From: Vibrio panuliri
GTDB lineage: Bacteria > Pseudomonadota > Gammaproteobacteria > Enterobacterales > Vibrionaceae
Length of the DNA stretch: 64,000 bases
Direction: 5' to 3'
Assembly (NCBI RefSeq): GCF_009938205.1
Contig: NZ_AP019655.1
Location: 496,001-560,000, forward strand
This document shows positions 54,478 to 63,969 of this stretch, piece by piece. Every line of letters begins with the position of its first letter. The first letter of the stretch is position 1. A model generated the notes under the pieces. It worked only from the letters and a program-made list of their open reading frames with translations. It was not told the DNA's origin and did not search any database. Both the position numbers and the translations under genes were made by a program.

Positions 54478-55031
54478 AAAGAGTATTATTAGGGTGTGTG
54501 TTTTTGCTGGCAGGGTGTGCTGGTCAATCGGCAATGAGCCATCAAAGCTATTTATTGCCTGATGTAAACCAGACCAATCTGGTCACGAGCAGCGCACCGT
54601 TGCTCGTGGTGGAGGTCGAACTTGCGCCCTACTTAGATGTGAATGGCATCGTTTATCGAACATCGAGCACCGAAGTTGTCGAAGCGAAGCAAAACACATG
54701 GGCGATGGATGCCGGTGATATGGTTCAGCGCCAAGTGATCGCGATGCTACGAACGATGCAAAGCCAATATTGGCCGGTTGACCCTAATCCTTCATTAAAG
54801 CTAGCCGATCAGCCTAAGCTTTTAATTAAGCTTGATAAGTTTAACGGTAGTGTCGCGGGAAATGCCGAAGTTTCTGGCGAATGGCTATTACTGAGCCAGT
54901 CAGGCGAGATTATCAAAGGTGAAGGGTTTAACCACACGGTGGCTTTAGATCAGGATGGCTATGCCGCGTTAGTGACGGCGCTAAGCCAAGCGCTAAGTTT
55001 GACGGTTTCTGACGTGAGCAAGCAGATTTAA
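54474..55031 (+). CDS. pqiC: PqiC outer-membrane lipoprotein
   Basis: The 185-residue precursor has signal and lipobox LAGC (MKRVLLGCVFLLAGCAG) and the ABC-type auxiliary (DUF330) fold: LLVVEVELAPYLDVNGIVYR and GNAEVSGEWLLL. It anchors the PqiB channel at the outer membrane. ATGA overlap with pqiB. Confidence 0.92.
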   Translation: MKRVLLGCVFLLAGCAGQSAMSHQSYLLPDVNQTNLVTSSAPLLVVEVELAPYLDVNGIVYRTSSTEVVEAKQNTWAMDAGDMVQRQVIAMLRTMQSQYWPVDPNPSLKLADQPKLLIKLDKFNGSVAGNAEVSGEWLLLSQSGEIIKGEGFNHTVALDQDGYAALVTALSQALSLTVSDVSKQI

Positions 55032-55049
55032 CATGTCTACCAGTAATAA

Positions 55050-55077
55050 AAGAAGAGCCCAAATGGCTCTTCTTTGC
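55050..55077 (+). terminator. pqiABC terminator
   Basis: AAGAAGAGCC / GGCTCTTCTT, 10-bp stem with a 5-base loop, then TGCTAT. The A-rich left arm makes it usable in both directions. Confidence 0.8.
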
Positions 55078-55100
55078 TATTGGCTATCGCGTCACTTCCG

Positions 55101-55535
55101 TTAAATTGAACATGGGTCTTGTTTGTTTTGCATCTCTTGCTGTCTCATTGGCATGGCGTCGACCGTTTGTTTTACCATCGGCCAATCGGTGGATTTTCCC
55201 CAACGTAGTTTTTCAGTGCCATCTTTGCCGATTAAAATCGCGGTATGCTCATCGGGGTTAACTCGATAAAGGTTAAATAGTGCGCCTAAATCAAACTGCT
55301 GCTCTACCCATTCTGGTTGCGTATAACCATCTTGCGTAATAACAAGAGTGACAATGTCACGGCTGGATAAGGCGCAGTCATTGAGCAGTGTCTCAAGTTC
55401 AAACTGCGCAACATGCTCATCTTGCGAGGGAGCAAAATAAATGACGCTGCGATGAGGCCAATGTTGCCCATAGTACGGATAGGCAAAGGCAGTTGCAGAG
55501 ACGATAGACGCGAGAAAAATGATTAGGCGGATCAT
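55101..55535 (-). CDS. DUF4174 domain periplasmic protein
   Basis: The 144-residue precursor has signal peptide MIRLIIFLASIVSATAFAYP. The mature protein has the thioredoxin-like pattern of DUF4174 (HRSVIYFAPSQDEHVAQFE ... TAILIGKDGTEKLRWG). Thioredoxin CxxC is absent. Function unknown. Confidence 0.8.
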   Translation of the reverse strand: MIRLIIFLASIVSATAFAYPYYGQHWPHRSVIYFAPSQDEHVAQFELETLLNDCALSSRDIVTLVITQDGYTQPEWVEQQFDLGALFNLYRVNPDEHTAILIGKDGTEKLRWGKSTDWPMVKQTVDAMPMRQQEMQNKQDPCSI

Positions 55536-55700
55536 ATAAAGTTCCTACATCACTACTGGTATTCATTCTCCTTGTATACGAACAGTATAGTGCAATGTAG
55601 CAGTGGTCATTGCGCCTAGGGGGAGGACAAAACTGACACTCGCCGTCAGCTTAGTGATAAAATAGATAAAAGAAGAGATTGATAGTAAGCGTAAAGAACA

Positions 55701-56096
55701 ATGGCCAAGCCCCAATCAGACATCCTAATCGGTGAGTTACTCAAAGAGTATCAAACGGTGGCGTACATGATGAGGATCTATTGTCAGAGCCATCATCAGC
55801 GCGAGCAGGGGGAGGAGTTGTGTACGGACTGCCAGCAACTGCTTGATTACGCAGAAGTGCGCCTAGACCGATGCCCCTACGGTCAAAACAAACCAACCTG
55901 CAATCGTTGCCCAATTCATTGTTACAAACCAGAGCCAAAAGCAGATATGAAAGCGGTTATGCGTTTTTCTGGGCCGAGAATGCTGCTGCCTCATCCCATT
56001 TTAGCGATTCGTCATCTGCTGCATGAACGGCGACCAGTACCCACGACGAAGCCTGCTGCAAATCAATCAAACCGTCATCAGCGAGGCAAAAAATAA
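55701..56096 (+). CDS. ygbA: YgbA-type, nitrous-oxide-stimulated promoter family protein
   Basis: The 131-residue cytoplasmic protein is rich in Cys: CTDCQQLLDYAEVRLDRCPYG and KPTCNRCPIHCYKPE, the signature of the YgbA_NO family whose enterobacterial members are controlled by the nitric-oxide sensor NsrR. The cysteines could bind iron or zinc. No NsrR-type palindrome was found upstream by eye. The C-terminal tail is Gln/Asn/Arg-rich. Confidence 0.85.
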   Translation: MAKPQSDILIGELLKEYQTVAYMMRIYCQSHHQREQGEELCTDCQQLLDYAEVRLDRCPYGQNKPTCNRCPIHCYKPEPKADMKAVMRFSGPRMLLPHPILAIRHLLHERRPVPTTKPAANQSNRHQRGKK

Positions 56097-56117
56097 GGGA
56101 GCGTGTTGCTCCCTTAT
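56093..56117. terminator. bidirectional hairpin between ygbA and the MFS gene
   Basis: ATAAGGGAGC / GCTCCCTTAT, 10-bp perfect stem with a 5-base loop, between convergent genes. Confidence 0.8.
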
Positions 56118-56141
56118 CAAAAGATTCATGTTTTGTGGCGT

Positions 56142-57302
56142 TTATTCGCCTGCCATTGCTTGGCGCTTAGTTTTGATACTCGCAAGTAGCATGTAGATGC
56201 ACGTTGCTAGCAGCGCTGCAAATAGGTAACCCAATAGACCTTGTTCACCCATCATAAAGCTATCAGCCAGTACAGGACCTGCAACTGAGCCGACACTGTA
56301 GCTAAATAGCATCACTTGAGTGACCGACACAATGTATGCAGGGTCAAGTTTGTCACAGCCCAAATTGATTGCCACAGGGTAAAGCGCAAATACCGCCATA
56401 CCAAGGATAAACAAGCTCACGCCAAGTACGTGAATAGTCTCGTTCATCGCAACCATGCTGATAGATGCCACGCCCAACAAGCAGAACATCGCCATTAGCA
56501 AAGTACGACCCAAGAACTTTGAGAACCAAGGAACAAGAGGTTGCACCGCCATACCGCCAAGGATAACAAGCGCCATTAGGCCACCAAGGTTTTCGTTGGC
56601 GATACCACGGTTATGTAGTTCAACTGGCATTAGGCCATAAATAGCGCCTAATGTTAGACCTGAAACAATACACCCGATGATCGCAGCATGGTTTAATTTA
56701 CTAATTTGCTTAAGCGATAGTGCACTGCTTTGGCCTTCTTCTGGTTGATCGCTACGACCAAACATCAAGACCAAAATAGCCAGAGTCAACAACGCTAGGA
56801 TCGCGATAAAGGGAATGCTTCCAGTAATACCCAAGAAGCCGATACCCAGTTGACCTAATGAGCTACCGCCATATAGCGAACCCATGTATAGACCAAGGCG
56901 TTTTGCACGCGCACTTTCGTCGCCGTGAAGCAGCCAAGACTCAACAATCACGAACACACCAGCTACGGCGACGCCTGCAACAAAACGAGAGGTAAGCCAT
57001 GCAGAGGTGTAGATCGCAGTAGGCAATACAATAATGGTAGCGATAAACGCGATCAAACAGCCGATAAATGCTTTTCGGTGACCAACCTTATTCACGATTG
57101 GCTCAAACACCATCGCACCAACAAGAAGACCGGCATAAAACACACTGGCTAACCAACTCGCTAACGAGCTATCCAAACCATAGTGTGGAAGCATTAGCGG
57201 AATTAGGCTCATTAAATAGCCAGACGCAACCGCATACAGAGCCAGCGCAATCACAGGGACTGAAATGCGAGCTTTAGGAGCAGTGGCAAGAGTGTTTTCC
57301 AA
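56142..57302 (-). CDS. YcaD-like MFS transporter
   Basis: The 386-residue protein has twelve helices. RFVAGVAVAGVFVIVESWLLHG, GCIVSGLTLGAIYGLMPVEL and LGMAVFALYPVAINLGCDKL are collinear with E. coli YcaD. The substrate is unknown. Two matching palindromes lie 88 and 208 bases upstream, which points to specific regulation. Confidence 0.88.
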   Translation of the reverse strand: MENTLATAPKARISVPVIALALYAVASGYLMSLIPLMLPHYGLDSSLASWLASVFYAGLLVGAMVFEPIVNKVGHRKAFIGCLIAFIATIIVLPTAIYTSAWLTSRFVAGVAVAGVFVIVESWLLHGDESARAKRLGLYMGSLYGGSSLGQLGIGFLGITGSIPFIAILALLTLAILVLMFGRSDQPEEGQSSALSLKQISKLNHAAIIGCIVSGLTLGAIYGLMPVELHNRGIANENLGGLMALVILGGMAVQPLVPWFSKFLGRTLLMAMFCLLGVASISMVAMNETIHVLGVSLFILGMAVFALYPVAINLGCDKLDPAYIVSVTQVMLFSYSVGSVAGPVLADSFMMGEQGLLGYLFAALLATCIYMLLASIKTKRQAMAGE

Positions 57303-57390
57303 TGTAGTGTCCTCTAAAAATTTGGGTGGAAAATCGGTGGTTTATGGGCGGGACTATGGGGATTTTTTGAACAGGCGTAAAATGAAATGT

Positions 57391-57408
57391 TTTGTCCTTT
57401 ACGACAAA
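57391..57408. promoter_or_regulatory. palindromic operator candidate 1 upstream of the MFS gene
   Basis: TTTGTC-CTTTAC-GACAAA. It shares pattern TTTRTC-CTTTRY-GAYAAA with the copy at 57511. Confidence 0.6.
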
Positions 57409-57510
57409 ATAAATCTATCGTTATCCTAGGTAGATAATTATATGCAAAAAGCCGAAAATACATGCAAATTTTCTTCTTTTATTGCATAAAATGAATTGTC
57501 GATAGATAGA

Positions 57511-57528
57511 TTTATCCTTTGTGATAAA
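57511..57528. promoter_or_regulatory. palindromic operator candidate 2 upstream of the MFS gene
   Basis: TTTATC-CTTTGT-GATAAA, exactly 120 bases from copy 1, about 11-12 DNA turns. Confidence 0.6.
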
Positions 57529-57745
57529 AGGAGTTCGAGGTTTTTTCGTAAAATTAATCCTAGGAAATAGTGGTTATCTTGCCAGTGAAGGGGCTAGTAG
57601 GTGTTTTATCTTGTTTGGTGAGTGACGTTTAGCTGATTGATTTACCGAATTAGCCGTGGGAACTCTTTAGGTGACTTGACAGATTTTCCATTCCACACGA
57701 TCGCGATTTTAGAGTTCGCTTTCTATCGAGATAAGCGTAGTAGAC

Positions 57746-57777
57746 AAAAATCAGCTCAACGAATTTCGCTGAGCTGA
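57746..57777 (-). terminator. trxC terminator
   Basis: TCAGCTCA / TGAGCTGA stem with an additional CGA/TCG inner stem; on the minus strand TTTTTGTC follows. Confidence 0.8.
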
Positions 57778-57850
57778 GTCGTTAATGTTGTTAAGTGGTT
57801 CGGATTAGATAAATTTATGCTTTTTGTTCAATATTGACTGTGGCAAGGGC

Positions 57851-58285
57851 TTATTTAAGTACCGCTGCACTTAACCATTGTGAAAACTGGCTTTTTGGTA
57901 GGGCTCCGTTGATAACATCAACTCGCTGACCGTTTTTGAACACCATAACGGTTGGAATACTTCTAATCTGGTACTGAGCCGCAAGGTTTTGCTGGGCTTC
58001 GGTATCGATTTTTACGAAGCGAACTTGACCGGCTAACTCCTGCGCGACTTGCTCAAACACAGGGGCAAAGCCAACACATGGATTGCACCATGGCGCCCAA
58101 AAATCAACGACAACGGGTTGGTCACTGTTAAGCAGCGCGGTGAAATTGAGTTCAGTTCCTTCCACAGGTTTACCATCAAGTAGTGGCTGTTGGCACTTAC
58201 CGCATTTTGGGCTTTCACCGATACGTTCACTTGGAACGCGATTAACGCCCTGACAAGAAGGGCAACGAGTGTTGAATGTAGACAT
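57851..58285 (-). CDS. trxC: thioredoxin 2
   Basis: The 144-residue protein has an N-terminal zinc ribbon (CPSC ... CGKC, residues 8-32) and a thioredoxin domain with active site FWAPWCNPCVGF; the usual WCGPC is WCNPC here. It reduces protein disulfides in the cytoplasm, often under oxidative stress. It is divergent from the fabH gene, as in V. cholerae chromosome 2. Confidence 0.94.
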   Translation of the reverse strand: MSTFNTRCPSCQGVNRVPSERIGESPKCGKCQQPLLDGKPVEGTELNFTALLNSDQPVVVDFWAPWCNPCVGFAPVFEQVAQELAGQVRFVKIDTEAQQNLAAQYQIRSIPTVMVFKNGQRVDVINGALPKSQFSQWLSAAVLK

Positions 58286-58329
58286 GACGCTTTCTCTTTT
58301 GATTTTGTTTTAACTTGCCGAATCACATT

Positions 58330-58503
58330 GGGTGACTTGAGTGAACATCCTCAAATAACCTCAAGGTGCTTGAGTATAGTTATATACCTAAATCACAGTA
58401 AGATGAAGACGTTTGAACTGGGTGTGGCGGTTTTGTTTTTCACACAAGTATATGGTGAATGACATAGGTTGGAACTCGCTTCTTGAAGCGACTTGGGTAT
58501 ACT
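58330..58503. repeat. dispersed palindromic element fragments, copy C
   Basis: TGACTTGAGTGAACATCCTC and CCTCAAGGTGCTTGAGTATA (58333-58378) and TCTTGAAGCGACTTGGGTAT (58481-58500) share the words of copies A and B. They flank about 100 bases in the trxC-fabH intergenic region. Confidence 0.45.
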
Positions 58504-58536
58504 AACTAGGTTAAAATAAAAACATAAAGGCAGATA

Positions 58537-59622
58537 ATGACCAACTATTACGCAGAAATAAGCGGTTGGGGTAAGTGCCTACCTCCGGCCCAACTTTCAA
58601 ATGACGACTTAAGTACCTTCCTCGAAACTTCTGATGAATGGATTCGAACTCGAACGGGTATTGAAAAACGTCGTATTAGCCATGCTGACACCTCTGAAAT
58701 GGCAACCGTTGCCGCGCAGCACGCTTTAGCGTGTGCGGGGATTACCGCCCAAGAAATTGATGTAATCATTGTCGCGACGTGTTCACCTGACTCACTAATT
58801 CCAAATATTGCGTCAAAAGTATCGCAAAACCTAGGTATCAAAGGTGCTGCGGCATTTGACTTAAACGCAGCATGTACGGGTTTCGTTTACGGGCTTGAGA
58901 CTGCAACGCGTCTTATCCAAGCGGGTAACTACAATCACGCGTTGGTGATTGGTGCAGAGCGTCTTTCGTTTTATATCGATTGGACGCAGCGAGACACTGC
59001 CGTGTTGTTTGGTGATGGTGCTGGTGCAGTGGTGCTGAGCAAAACCGAACAGGTTGTTGGCTTGCAACACGCGCAGTTGGGCTGCGACTCTCAAGGACGT
59101 GATATCCTTGCCGTGCCTAAATTTGGTACTTCAATGGAGCGATTTGCCGCTGACAATGGTTACTGGGAATTTAACTTTGTTGGTAAAGAAATTTTCAAAC
59201 GCGCAGTGAAAGGCATGGGCGCGGCGGCTCACAAGGTGTTGGCTCGCAGTGGTTTGTCGACAGAGCAAGTGGATGTTGTCATCCCTCATCAAGCCAATAT
59301 CCGTATTATTCAAACCTTGTGTGACATGGCAGGAATTAGCCAAGAGAAAGCGTTTGTTAATATTCAAAATTACGGCAATACATCCGCAGCGACCGTTCCG
59401 ATCGCGTTGTGCGAAGCACTTGAGCAGGGCAAAGTTCAACCCGGTGACAACTTACTTTTGGCAGCGTTTGGCGCAGGCTTAACTTGGGGGGCTGGCCACA
59501 TTAAGTGGGGTGAGCGTGTTACACCGATTAATCATAGTGACGCGCAGTTAAGCGAGTGTCACAGCAGTGCGCTTGAACTGCTGTCTTACGCGATTGAACA
59601 GTGTAAAAACAAACCCGTTTAA
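58537..59622 (+). CDS. fabH: beta-ketoacyl-ACP synthase III paralogue
   Basis: The 361-residue KAS III enzyme has the Cys-His-Asn triad intact in [25 protein letters not shown] and [14 protein letters not shown]. It is longer than typical FabH (about 317) by a C-terminal extension of about 35 residues. Isolated from other fab genes, so it is probably the second FabH known on Vibrio chromosome 2, whose substrate range may differ from housekeeping FabH. Confidence 0.9.
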   Translation: MTNYYAEISGWGKCLPPAQLSNDDLSTFLETSDEWIRTRTGIEKRRISHADTSEMATVAAQHALACAGITAQEIDVIIVATCSPDSLIPNIASKVSQNLGIKGAAAFDLNAACTGFVYGLETATRLIQAGNYNHALVIGAERLSFYIDWTQRDTAVLFGDGAGAVVLSKTEQVVGLQHAQLGCDSQGRDILAVPKFGTSMERFAADNGYWEFNFVGKEIFKRAVKGMGAAAHKVLARSGLSTEQVDVVIPHQANIRIIQTLCDMAGISQEKAFVNIQNYGNTSAATVPIALCEALEQGKVQPGDNLLLAAFGAGLTWGAGHIKWGERVTPINHSDAQLSECHSSALELLSYAIEQCKNKPV

Positions 59623-59781
59623 CTTAAGCGCATAATACTTGGTCATGGAGTTGTCGATATATCCGCATCTCTGTGACTAAGTTTGAAGCGAGCGCGAGTA
59701 TAGCTATAGTGACTCTTTGCGAGGAGTGGTAAAATTGCGTGATTAGAAGACCATTACTCAGTCAGCAAAGCTAGGGCGCAA

Positions 59782-60921
59782 ATGAAGTTCCTTCACACCT
59801 CAGATTGGCATTTAGGCCGACAGTTTCACAACATATCTCTATTAGAAGATCAGCAAGCCGTACTGGCACAGATTATTACCTATATCCAAGCCCATCCTGT
59901 GGATGCGCTGGTCATTGCTGGGGACATTTATGACCGCAGTGTGCCGCCTACCGCTGCTATTGAGGTGATGAGCCAATTTATCGAAACCGTGTGTGGAGAG
60001 CTTTCTTTACCGGTGATTATGATTCCGGGCAACCATGATGGTGCGCAGCGGCTTGGTTTTGCATCAAGCCAAATGAAAGCTTCAGGGCTGCATATTATTG
60101 CTAATTTTGACGATATGCTTAAGCCAGTGGTTATCGATAGTTCTATTGGTGAGGTTGCGTTTTATGGGATGCCTTATAACGACCCTGAGTTGGTTCGCCA
60201 CCATACCAAACAGCCCGCTAAAGACCACGATCAAGCGCATCAACTGTTGTCACAGCTTATCGTTGAACAGTTCAAACCAGAGCAGAAAAATGTATTGCTA
60301 AGTCATTGTTTTGTTGATGGCGCGATTGAGTCTGACTCAGAACGCCCACTTTCGATTGGCGGCTCTGACCGTGTGAGTCATGAGCATTTTCGACCATTTG
60401 ACTATGTGGCTTTAGGGCACCTTCATCAACCACAGAAAAAAGGCGAGGAGTATATCCGCTACAGCGGGTCATTGATGAAGTACAGTTTTTCTGAACAGCA
60501 CCAAGCCAAAGGTATGACACTGGTCGAGTTGGACGAACACGGCTTTAAATCCGCCACTCATGTTCCTCTAACAGCGCCGCATCAAATGCGTATTATCGAA
60601 GGGCAGTTAGAAGAGTTAATCGAACAAGGTAAAACCGATGCGAATAACCATGATTATATCTTGGCTCGTTTAACGGATAAGCACGCGATTCTTGACCCGA
60701 TGGAAAAGCTCAGAAAGGTATACCCCAACATTTTACATCTTGAAAAGCCAGGCATGCTGATTGGTGTGGATCAACAGATGGGCAAAGCGCGTTTGGCGCG
60801 TGGCGAGTTAGATATGTTTAGAGACTTCTTTCTTGAAGCCAAACAGGAACCTCTCACTGCTGATCAAGAGTCGGCAGTCAGTGACATTATTTCACAATTA
60901 ACTCGCCAGCAAGAGGTCTAG
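59782..60921 (+). CDS. sbcD: SbcD nuclease subunit
   Basis: The 379-residue Mre11-type nuclease has all phosphoesterase motifs: DWHLGRQFHNISLLEDQ, GDIYDRSVPP, IPGNHDGAQRL, LLSHCFVDGA and ALGHLHQPQ. With SbcC it cleaves hairpins and protein-blocked DNA ends. It is followed after three bases by sbcC. Confidence 0.95.
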   Translation: MKFLHTSDWHLGRQFHNISLLEDQQAVLAQIITYIQAHPVDALVIAGDIYDRSVPPTAAIEVMSQFIETVCGELSLPVIMIPGNHDGAQRLGFASSQMKASGLHIIANFDDMLKPVVIDSSIGEVAFYGMPYNDPELVRHHTKQPAKDHDQAHQLLSQLIVEQFKPEQKNVLLSHCFVDGAIESDSERPLSIGGSDRVSHEHFRPFDYVALGHLHQPQKKGEEYIRYSGSLMKYSFSEQHQAKGMTLVELDEHGFKSATHVPLTAPHQMRIIEGQLEELIEQGKTDANNHDYILARLTDKHAILDPMEKLRKVYPNILHLEKPGMLIGVDQQMGKARLARGELDMFRDFFLEAKQEPLTADQESAVSDIISQLTRQQEV

Positions 60922-60924
60922 TCG

Positions 60925-63900
60925 ATGACGCCGTTAAAACTCACTATTCAAGCTTTTGGGCCGTTTGCTGGTCGACAGGTGATCGATTTTACCGAGCTAG
61001 GTCAATCCCCACTGTTTCTAATTAATGGCCCGACGGGGTCAGGAAAAAGTTCGATTCTTGATGCAATTTGCTTTGCTCTCTATGGAGAGACTACAGGCAG
61101 CGAGCGCACGGGCGAGCAAATGCGCTGTGATCATGCCCCGCTTGATATGCCAACAGAGGTAGTGTTCGAGTTTTCGCTGGGCAGCAAGCAATACCGTATT
61201 GAACGCTCGCCAACGCAAATGTTACCCAAAAAACGTGGTGATGGTTTAACCAAAAAAGAGCATACGGCGGTGTTATATCGCATTGACGAGCAAGAGGCAT
61301 TGCTGGCAAACAAGCCAAGCCCCGTCGCCAAAGCCATCAGTGAATTAATTGGCTTAGATGTAAAGCAGTTCCGTCAAGTGATGGTACTGCCACAAGGCAA
61401 GTTCCGTGAGCTACTCATCGCTAACTCAAAAGAGCGTGAACAGATTTTTGGTCAGTTGTTTCAAACACATGTCTATGTCGCCATTGAAAAAGCGTTGTTG
61501 GATAAAGCTGCTCATATACGCCGCGCAAAAGATGAGTTTGACAATCAGATCAAAGGCGCATTGGATGTTGCAGGAGTCTCGACGGAAGATGAGCTCAATC
61601 AGCAGATCGAAGAGGTGCACCCTCAAATCGCTGCGGCAAATCAGCAGCTGTCTATCGTTCGCAATGCATTGGAGACGGCACAAGCGCAATATAAAGCGGC
61701 TAACGATCTACAAGCTAAAATCACTAAGCGCGACCAGCTGGTGGCAAGTCGCAATGACCATCTCGCGCAGCGACCAGCAATGGACGCGTTGGCGGCAAAA
61801 CGAAAACTTGCGCAGCAGGCACAAGCGTTGCATTTGCCTTTCAATCAATGGACACAAGCTAAGCAAAAGCAAGTGAGCGCAAGTGCCGCTTTTGAGCAGG
61901 GCGTGCGTCAGTTGGACCAAGTGTCGGCAGAGTTTAATCAAGCGAAAGCCGCTGCGGATCAAGCCGGTTTAGATGCTCAAGCTGTGCCTGCGTTGACTCA
62001 ACAGCTGTTCAATTTCAATGAGATTGCGAAGCGCCTAAGCCAGCGCGATCAAGAGCAAGCTAAATTAACCCAAGCGCTCAGCACTCAGCAGCAGTTTGAG
62101 CAAGTTCGTCAGCAAAACGCCAAACAGTTGGCTTTGCTTGAAGAGGCGTACAAAAACCAGCAGCTGCAACTGCAAGCGGCAAAAGACAGCTTAGCAACAT
62201 TACCTGCCAAGCAAGCGGAGCTTAAGCAATTACAAGGGCAGTTGAAAAACTACCAAGAGCTCGCTAATACCCAATCGGCAGCGCAGCAGTTTCATACTAT
62301 TTATCAAGCTAAACTGACAGACTTTGAGCAAGTTAAAGCGCAGTTTGAGCAAGCAAAACGCTTTGCTGATCAACAAGAATTCTATTGGCACACTTCGCAA
62401 GCCGCCCAGTTGGCAAAAACGCTTCAGCAGGGGCAGCCGTGTCCAGTGTGCGGAAGTCATGAGCATCCTCAGCCCGCTCAGTTTACTGAGCAAGAGGTCA
62501 GCAAAGCGCAAGTCGATGATGCGCGTGCCAAGCAGCAGCAATGCTTTAATCAGCAAGAATCAGCGTCATTGGCACTTCAAACCGCGCAAAGAGATGTCGA
62601 TAGAGTCGAGCAAGCCGTTAAAGGTTGGCTGGCACAGTTGGGTGAAAATCCGCAGCCTCAGGATTGGGTGCAGCAACAAGTCATCCAGCTAGAAAAAGAG
62701 ATTGCCGAGCTGAATCTTAATGCTGTTGAGCAGGTGTCTCAGCAGTTGCAAGCTACAGAGCAATCATTGCATAACCTAAAGTTGCAAGATGAAACAGCCA
62801 ATCAACAGTGGCTTGATGCCAAACAGTTGGTGGCTAAGCTAGAAGGAAGCTTAGCCAACTTGCTACAAGACCTTTCGCAACAAGAGCAAGACGGTGCACA
62901 TGTTCAACAGATGATTGCCCAGCTTGATGACCAAATAAAAAAACTGCAACAAGCAGAGCTGCAAACCAAGCTAAAGAGCGATGCTTTGCATACTCAGATG
63001 GTCGCGGTGAAAACGCAGCAGCAAGAAAATGAAAAGCAGCTTAATGAGGCGTTAAGTATTCTGGAGTCGTCTGAAACACAATGGCAGCAACAACTTCAAG
63101 AGAGTCAGTTTGATCACCAGCAAGCGTATTTAGACGCGCGCTTAGAGCCGAAGCAAATTGAAGAGATTGAACAGCAATTGGCACAGTTTGCAGAGCGTAC
63201 ATCAACACTAAATGGTGCGCTTGAAACACTAGAGCAAGAGTTAGCAGAACAAGCGTTGCCAGATATCGGCGTGTTGCAACAGTCTCTTGATGATGCGCAA
63301 ACCGCTCACCAAGTTCAGTTAGATGCTGTAACCAAACTGCAGTCACAATTGGACAATCTCAATAAAGTTGCGACCATTTTGAAGCAACTGTATCAGCAAA
63401 ACCAAGCGCTTGAAGCTGAGTACCAAGTGATTGGCACGCTTAGTGATATCGCCAATGGGCGCACTGGAGCGAGAGTCAGTCTCCACCGATTTGTGCTTGG
63501 CGTATTGCTTGATGATGTCTTGATTCAAGCATCACAGCGTTTGCGCGTTATGAGTAAGGGGCGTTACGAACTGCGCCGTAAAGAGGAGCGCGCAAAAGGT
63601 ATCGCTGGCTCAGGTTTGGACTTAATGGTGGAAGATGGCTATTCAGGCAAGCTGCGCGATGTGGCGACGTTGTCTGGTGGTGAGTCATTTATGGCAGCAC
63701 TGGCGTTAGCATTAGGTTTGTCAGATGTAGTTCAGTCCTACAGTGGTGGCATTCGTTTGGACACGCTGTTTATTGATGAAGGTTTTGGCAGTTTGGATCC
63801 TGAATCATTAGATTTAGCGATTCAGACCTTGATTGACTTACAACAAGGAGGACGAACCATAGGTTTGATCTCCCACGTGAGTGAACTCAAAGAGCAAATG

Positions 63901-63969
63901 CCGCTTCGTATTGACGTTCATGCGGATCGCACCGGTAGTCACATTCAACTGCAAGGCTGTTCGATTTAG
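60925..63969 (+). CDS. sbcC: SbcC ATPase subunit
   Basis: This 1014-residue Rad50-type SMC-like protein has Walker A NGPTGSGKSSILDAICFALYG (about residue 34), Q-loop region QVMVLPQGKFRELL, a long coiled coil extremely rich in Gln and Ala, and the zinc hook CPVCGSHEHP near residue 506. ABC signature LSGGESFMAALALALGLSD and Walker B LFIDEGFGSLDPESLDLA follow. The frame is complete within the window. Confidence 0.95.
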   Translation: MTPLKLTIQAFGPFAGRQVIDFTELGQSPLFLINGPTGSGKSSILDAICFALYGETTGSERTGEQMRCDHAPLDMPTEVVFEFSLGSKQYRIERSPTQMLPKKRGDGLTKKEHTAVLYRIDEQEALLANKPSPVAKAISELIGLDVKQFRQVMVLPQGKFRELLIANSKEREQIFGQLFQTHVYVAIEKALLDKAAHIRRAKDEFDNQIKGALDVAGVSTEDELNQQIEEVHPQIAAANQQLSIVRNALETAQAQYKAANDLQAKITKRDQLVASRNDHLAQRPAMDALAAKRKLAQQAQALHLPFNQWTQAKQKQVSASAAFEQGVRQLDQVSAEFNQAKAAADQAGLDAQAVPALTQQLFNFNEIAKRLSQRDQEQAKLTQALSTQQQFEQVRQQNAKQLALLEEAYKNQQLQLQAAKDSLATLPAKQAELKQLQGQLKNYQELANTQSAAQQFHTIYQAKLTDFEQVKAQFEQAKRFADQQEFYWHTSQAAQLAKTLQQGQPCPVCGSHEHPQPAQFTEQEVSKAQVDDARAKQQQCFNQQESASLALQTAQRDVDRVEQAVKGWLAQLGENPQPQDWVQQQVIQLEKEIAELNLNAVEQVSQQLQATEQSLHNLKLQDETANQQWLDAKQLVAKLEGSLANLLQDLSQQEQDGAHVQQMIAQLDDQIKKLQQAELQTKLKSDALHTQMVAVKTQQQENEKQLNEALSILESSETQWQQQLQESQFDHQQAYLDARLEPKQIEEIEQQLAQFAERTSTLNGALETLEQELAEQALPDIGVLQQSLDDAQTAHQVQLDAVTKLQSQLDNLNKVATILKQLYQQNQALEAEYQVIGTLSDIANGRTGARVSLHRFVLGVLLDDVLIQASQRLRVMSKGRYELRRKEERAKGIAGSGLDLMVEDGYSGKLRDVATLSGGESFMAALALALGLSDVVQSYSGGIRLDTLFIDEGFGSLDPESLDLAIQTLIDLQQGGRTIGLISHVSELKEQMPLRIDVHADRTGSHIQLQGCSI

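Larger units (their letters stand above)
57303..57850. other. 548-base intergenic region between the MFS gene and trxC
   Basis: No gene is visible. The MFS-proximal half is AT-rich and holds two related 18-bp palindromes and inverted copies of ATAAATCTATC near 57409 and 57500. The trxC-proximal half has the trxC terminator at 57751-57777. Confidence 0.5.

Noticed and set aside
61406..61876. 156-codon frame inside sbcC
   Set aside because: Shadow of the Gln-rich coiled-coil region of sbcC; no independent signals.
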